NCBI GenBank assembly: GCA_002077065.1
Contig: NAJO01000031.1
Span: 310,001 to 374,000, forward strand
Origin: Cryoendolithus antarcticus
Lineage: Eukaryota; Ascomycota; Dothideomycetes; Cladosporiales; Cladosporiaceae
Direction: 5' to 3'
Length of the DNA stretch: 64,000 nucleotides
A program made the translations under genes and the position numbers. Numbering within the stretch: the stretch's first letter is position 1; the number at the start of each line of letters is the position of its first letter. The notes beneath the pieces were generated by a model. That model was given only the letters and a program-made list of their open reading frames with translations. It had not been told where the DNA came from and made no database searches. Below, in pieces: positions 63,983-64,000 of the stretch.

Positions 63983-64000
63983 GATGGCAGTCGTCTGGGG

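Noticed and set aside
1..64000. tRNA or rRNA genes
   Set aside because: No convincing tRNA box pattern or rRNA-like segment was found by eye; a covariance-model scan would be decisive but could not be run.

Overview
The window is from a filamentous ascomycete (Pezizomycotina). The introns are short (about 45-75 bp) with GT-AG ends and CTAAC/CTGAC-like branch points, the gene spacing is compact, and the protein set is typical of that group: TRI12-type MFS transporter, AA16 polysaccharide monooxygenase, SesA-NACHT-ankyrin protein, Zn2Cys6/Fungal_trans_2 regulator, NTE1, Lnp1 and Pex24-type peroxin. The flavour of the proteins suggests Dothideomycetes, possibly a Capnodiales/Mycosphaerellales lineage, but that placement is inference. 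No rRNA, tRNA, CRISPR or intact transposon was recognised.

Layout. 0-9.3 kb is housekeeping: the end of an unidentified gene, PAF1 and MCM10 sharing a 298 bp divergent promoter, and the large phospholipase NTE1 facing MCM10. 9.9-20.8 kb is accessory and decayed. It holds a broken SesA-NACHT-ankyrin (NLR-like) gene, an intact two-exon acidic nuclear-type protein, a second broken gene near 18 kb and a 2.4 kb stretch with no credible gene. 20.8-25.7 kb holds a TRI12-family efflux transporter and a secreted AA16 polysaccharide monooxygenase with a very long repetitive Pro/Gly/Thr tail. 26.5-36.9 kb returns to conserved genes: a cyclin-box protein, RNA polymerase III subunit Rpc31, eIF3l, a TBC Rab-GAP, a ubiquitin E2 and a secreted alpha/beta hydrolase.

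37.7-44.3 kb combines a Zn2Cys6 regulator relic (one reading frame cut by three in-frame stops) with a divergent pair: a choline oxidase-like GMC enzyme and a betaine aldehyde dehydrogenase. Together the two enzymes would convert choline to glycine betaine, an osmoprotectant. 45-51.3 kb has a BTB protein, Rtf2, pantothenate kinase and a metallo-beta-lactamase-fold hydrolase. 51.5-53 kb is a multi-exon gene damaged by a frame change and two in-frame TAG codons. 53.1-64 kb has oligoribonuclease, a disordered protein, a TANGO2/NRDE protein, Lunapark, a GlcG/HbpS-like protein, PAM16 (start codon alone in its own exon), a Pex24-family peroxin and a REEP/Yop1-like ER-shaping protein.

The most notable signals are the AA16 enzyme with its repeat tail, the choline-to-betaine pair beside a dead regulator, and four decayed genes in an otherwise conserved segment. 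I saw no clearly new multi-gene system. Intron boundaries were placed by eye from reading-frame continuity and splice consensus. Start codons were set to the first sensible in-frame ATG where the longest open frame began with a non-ATG codon.
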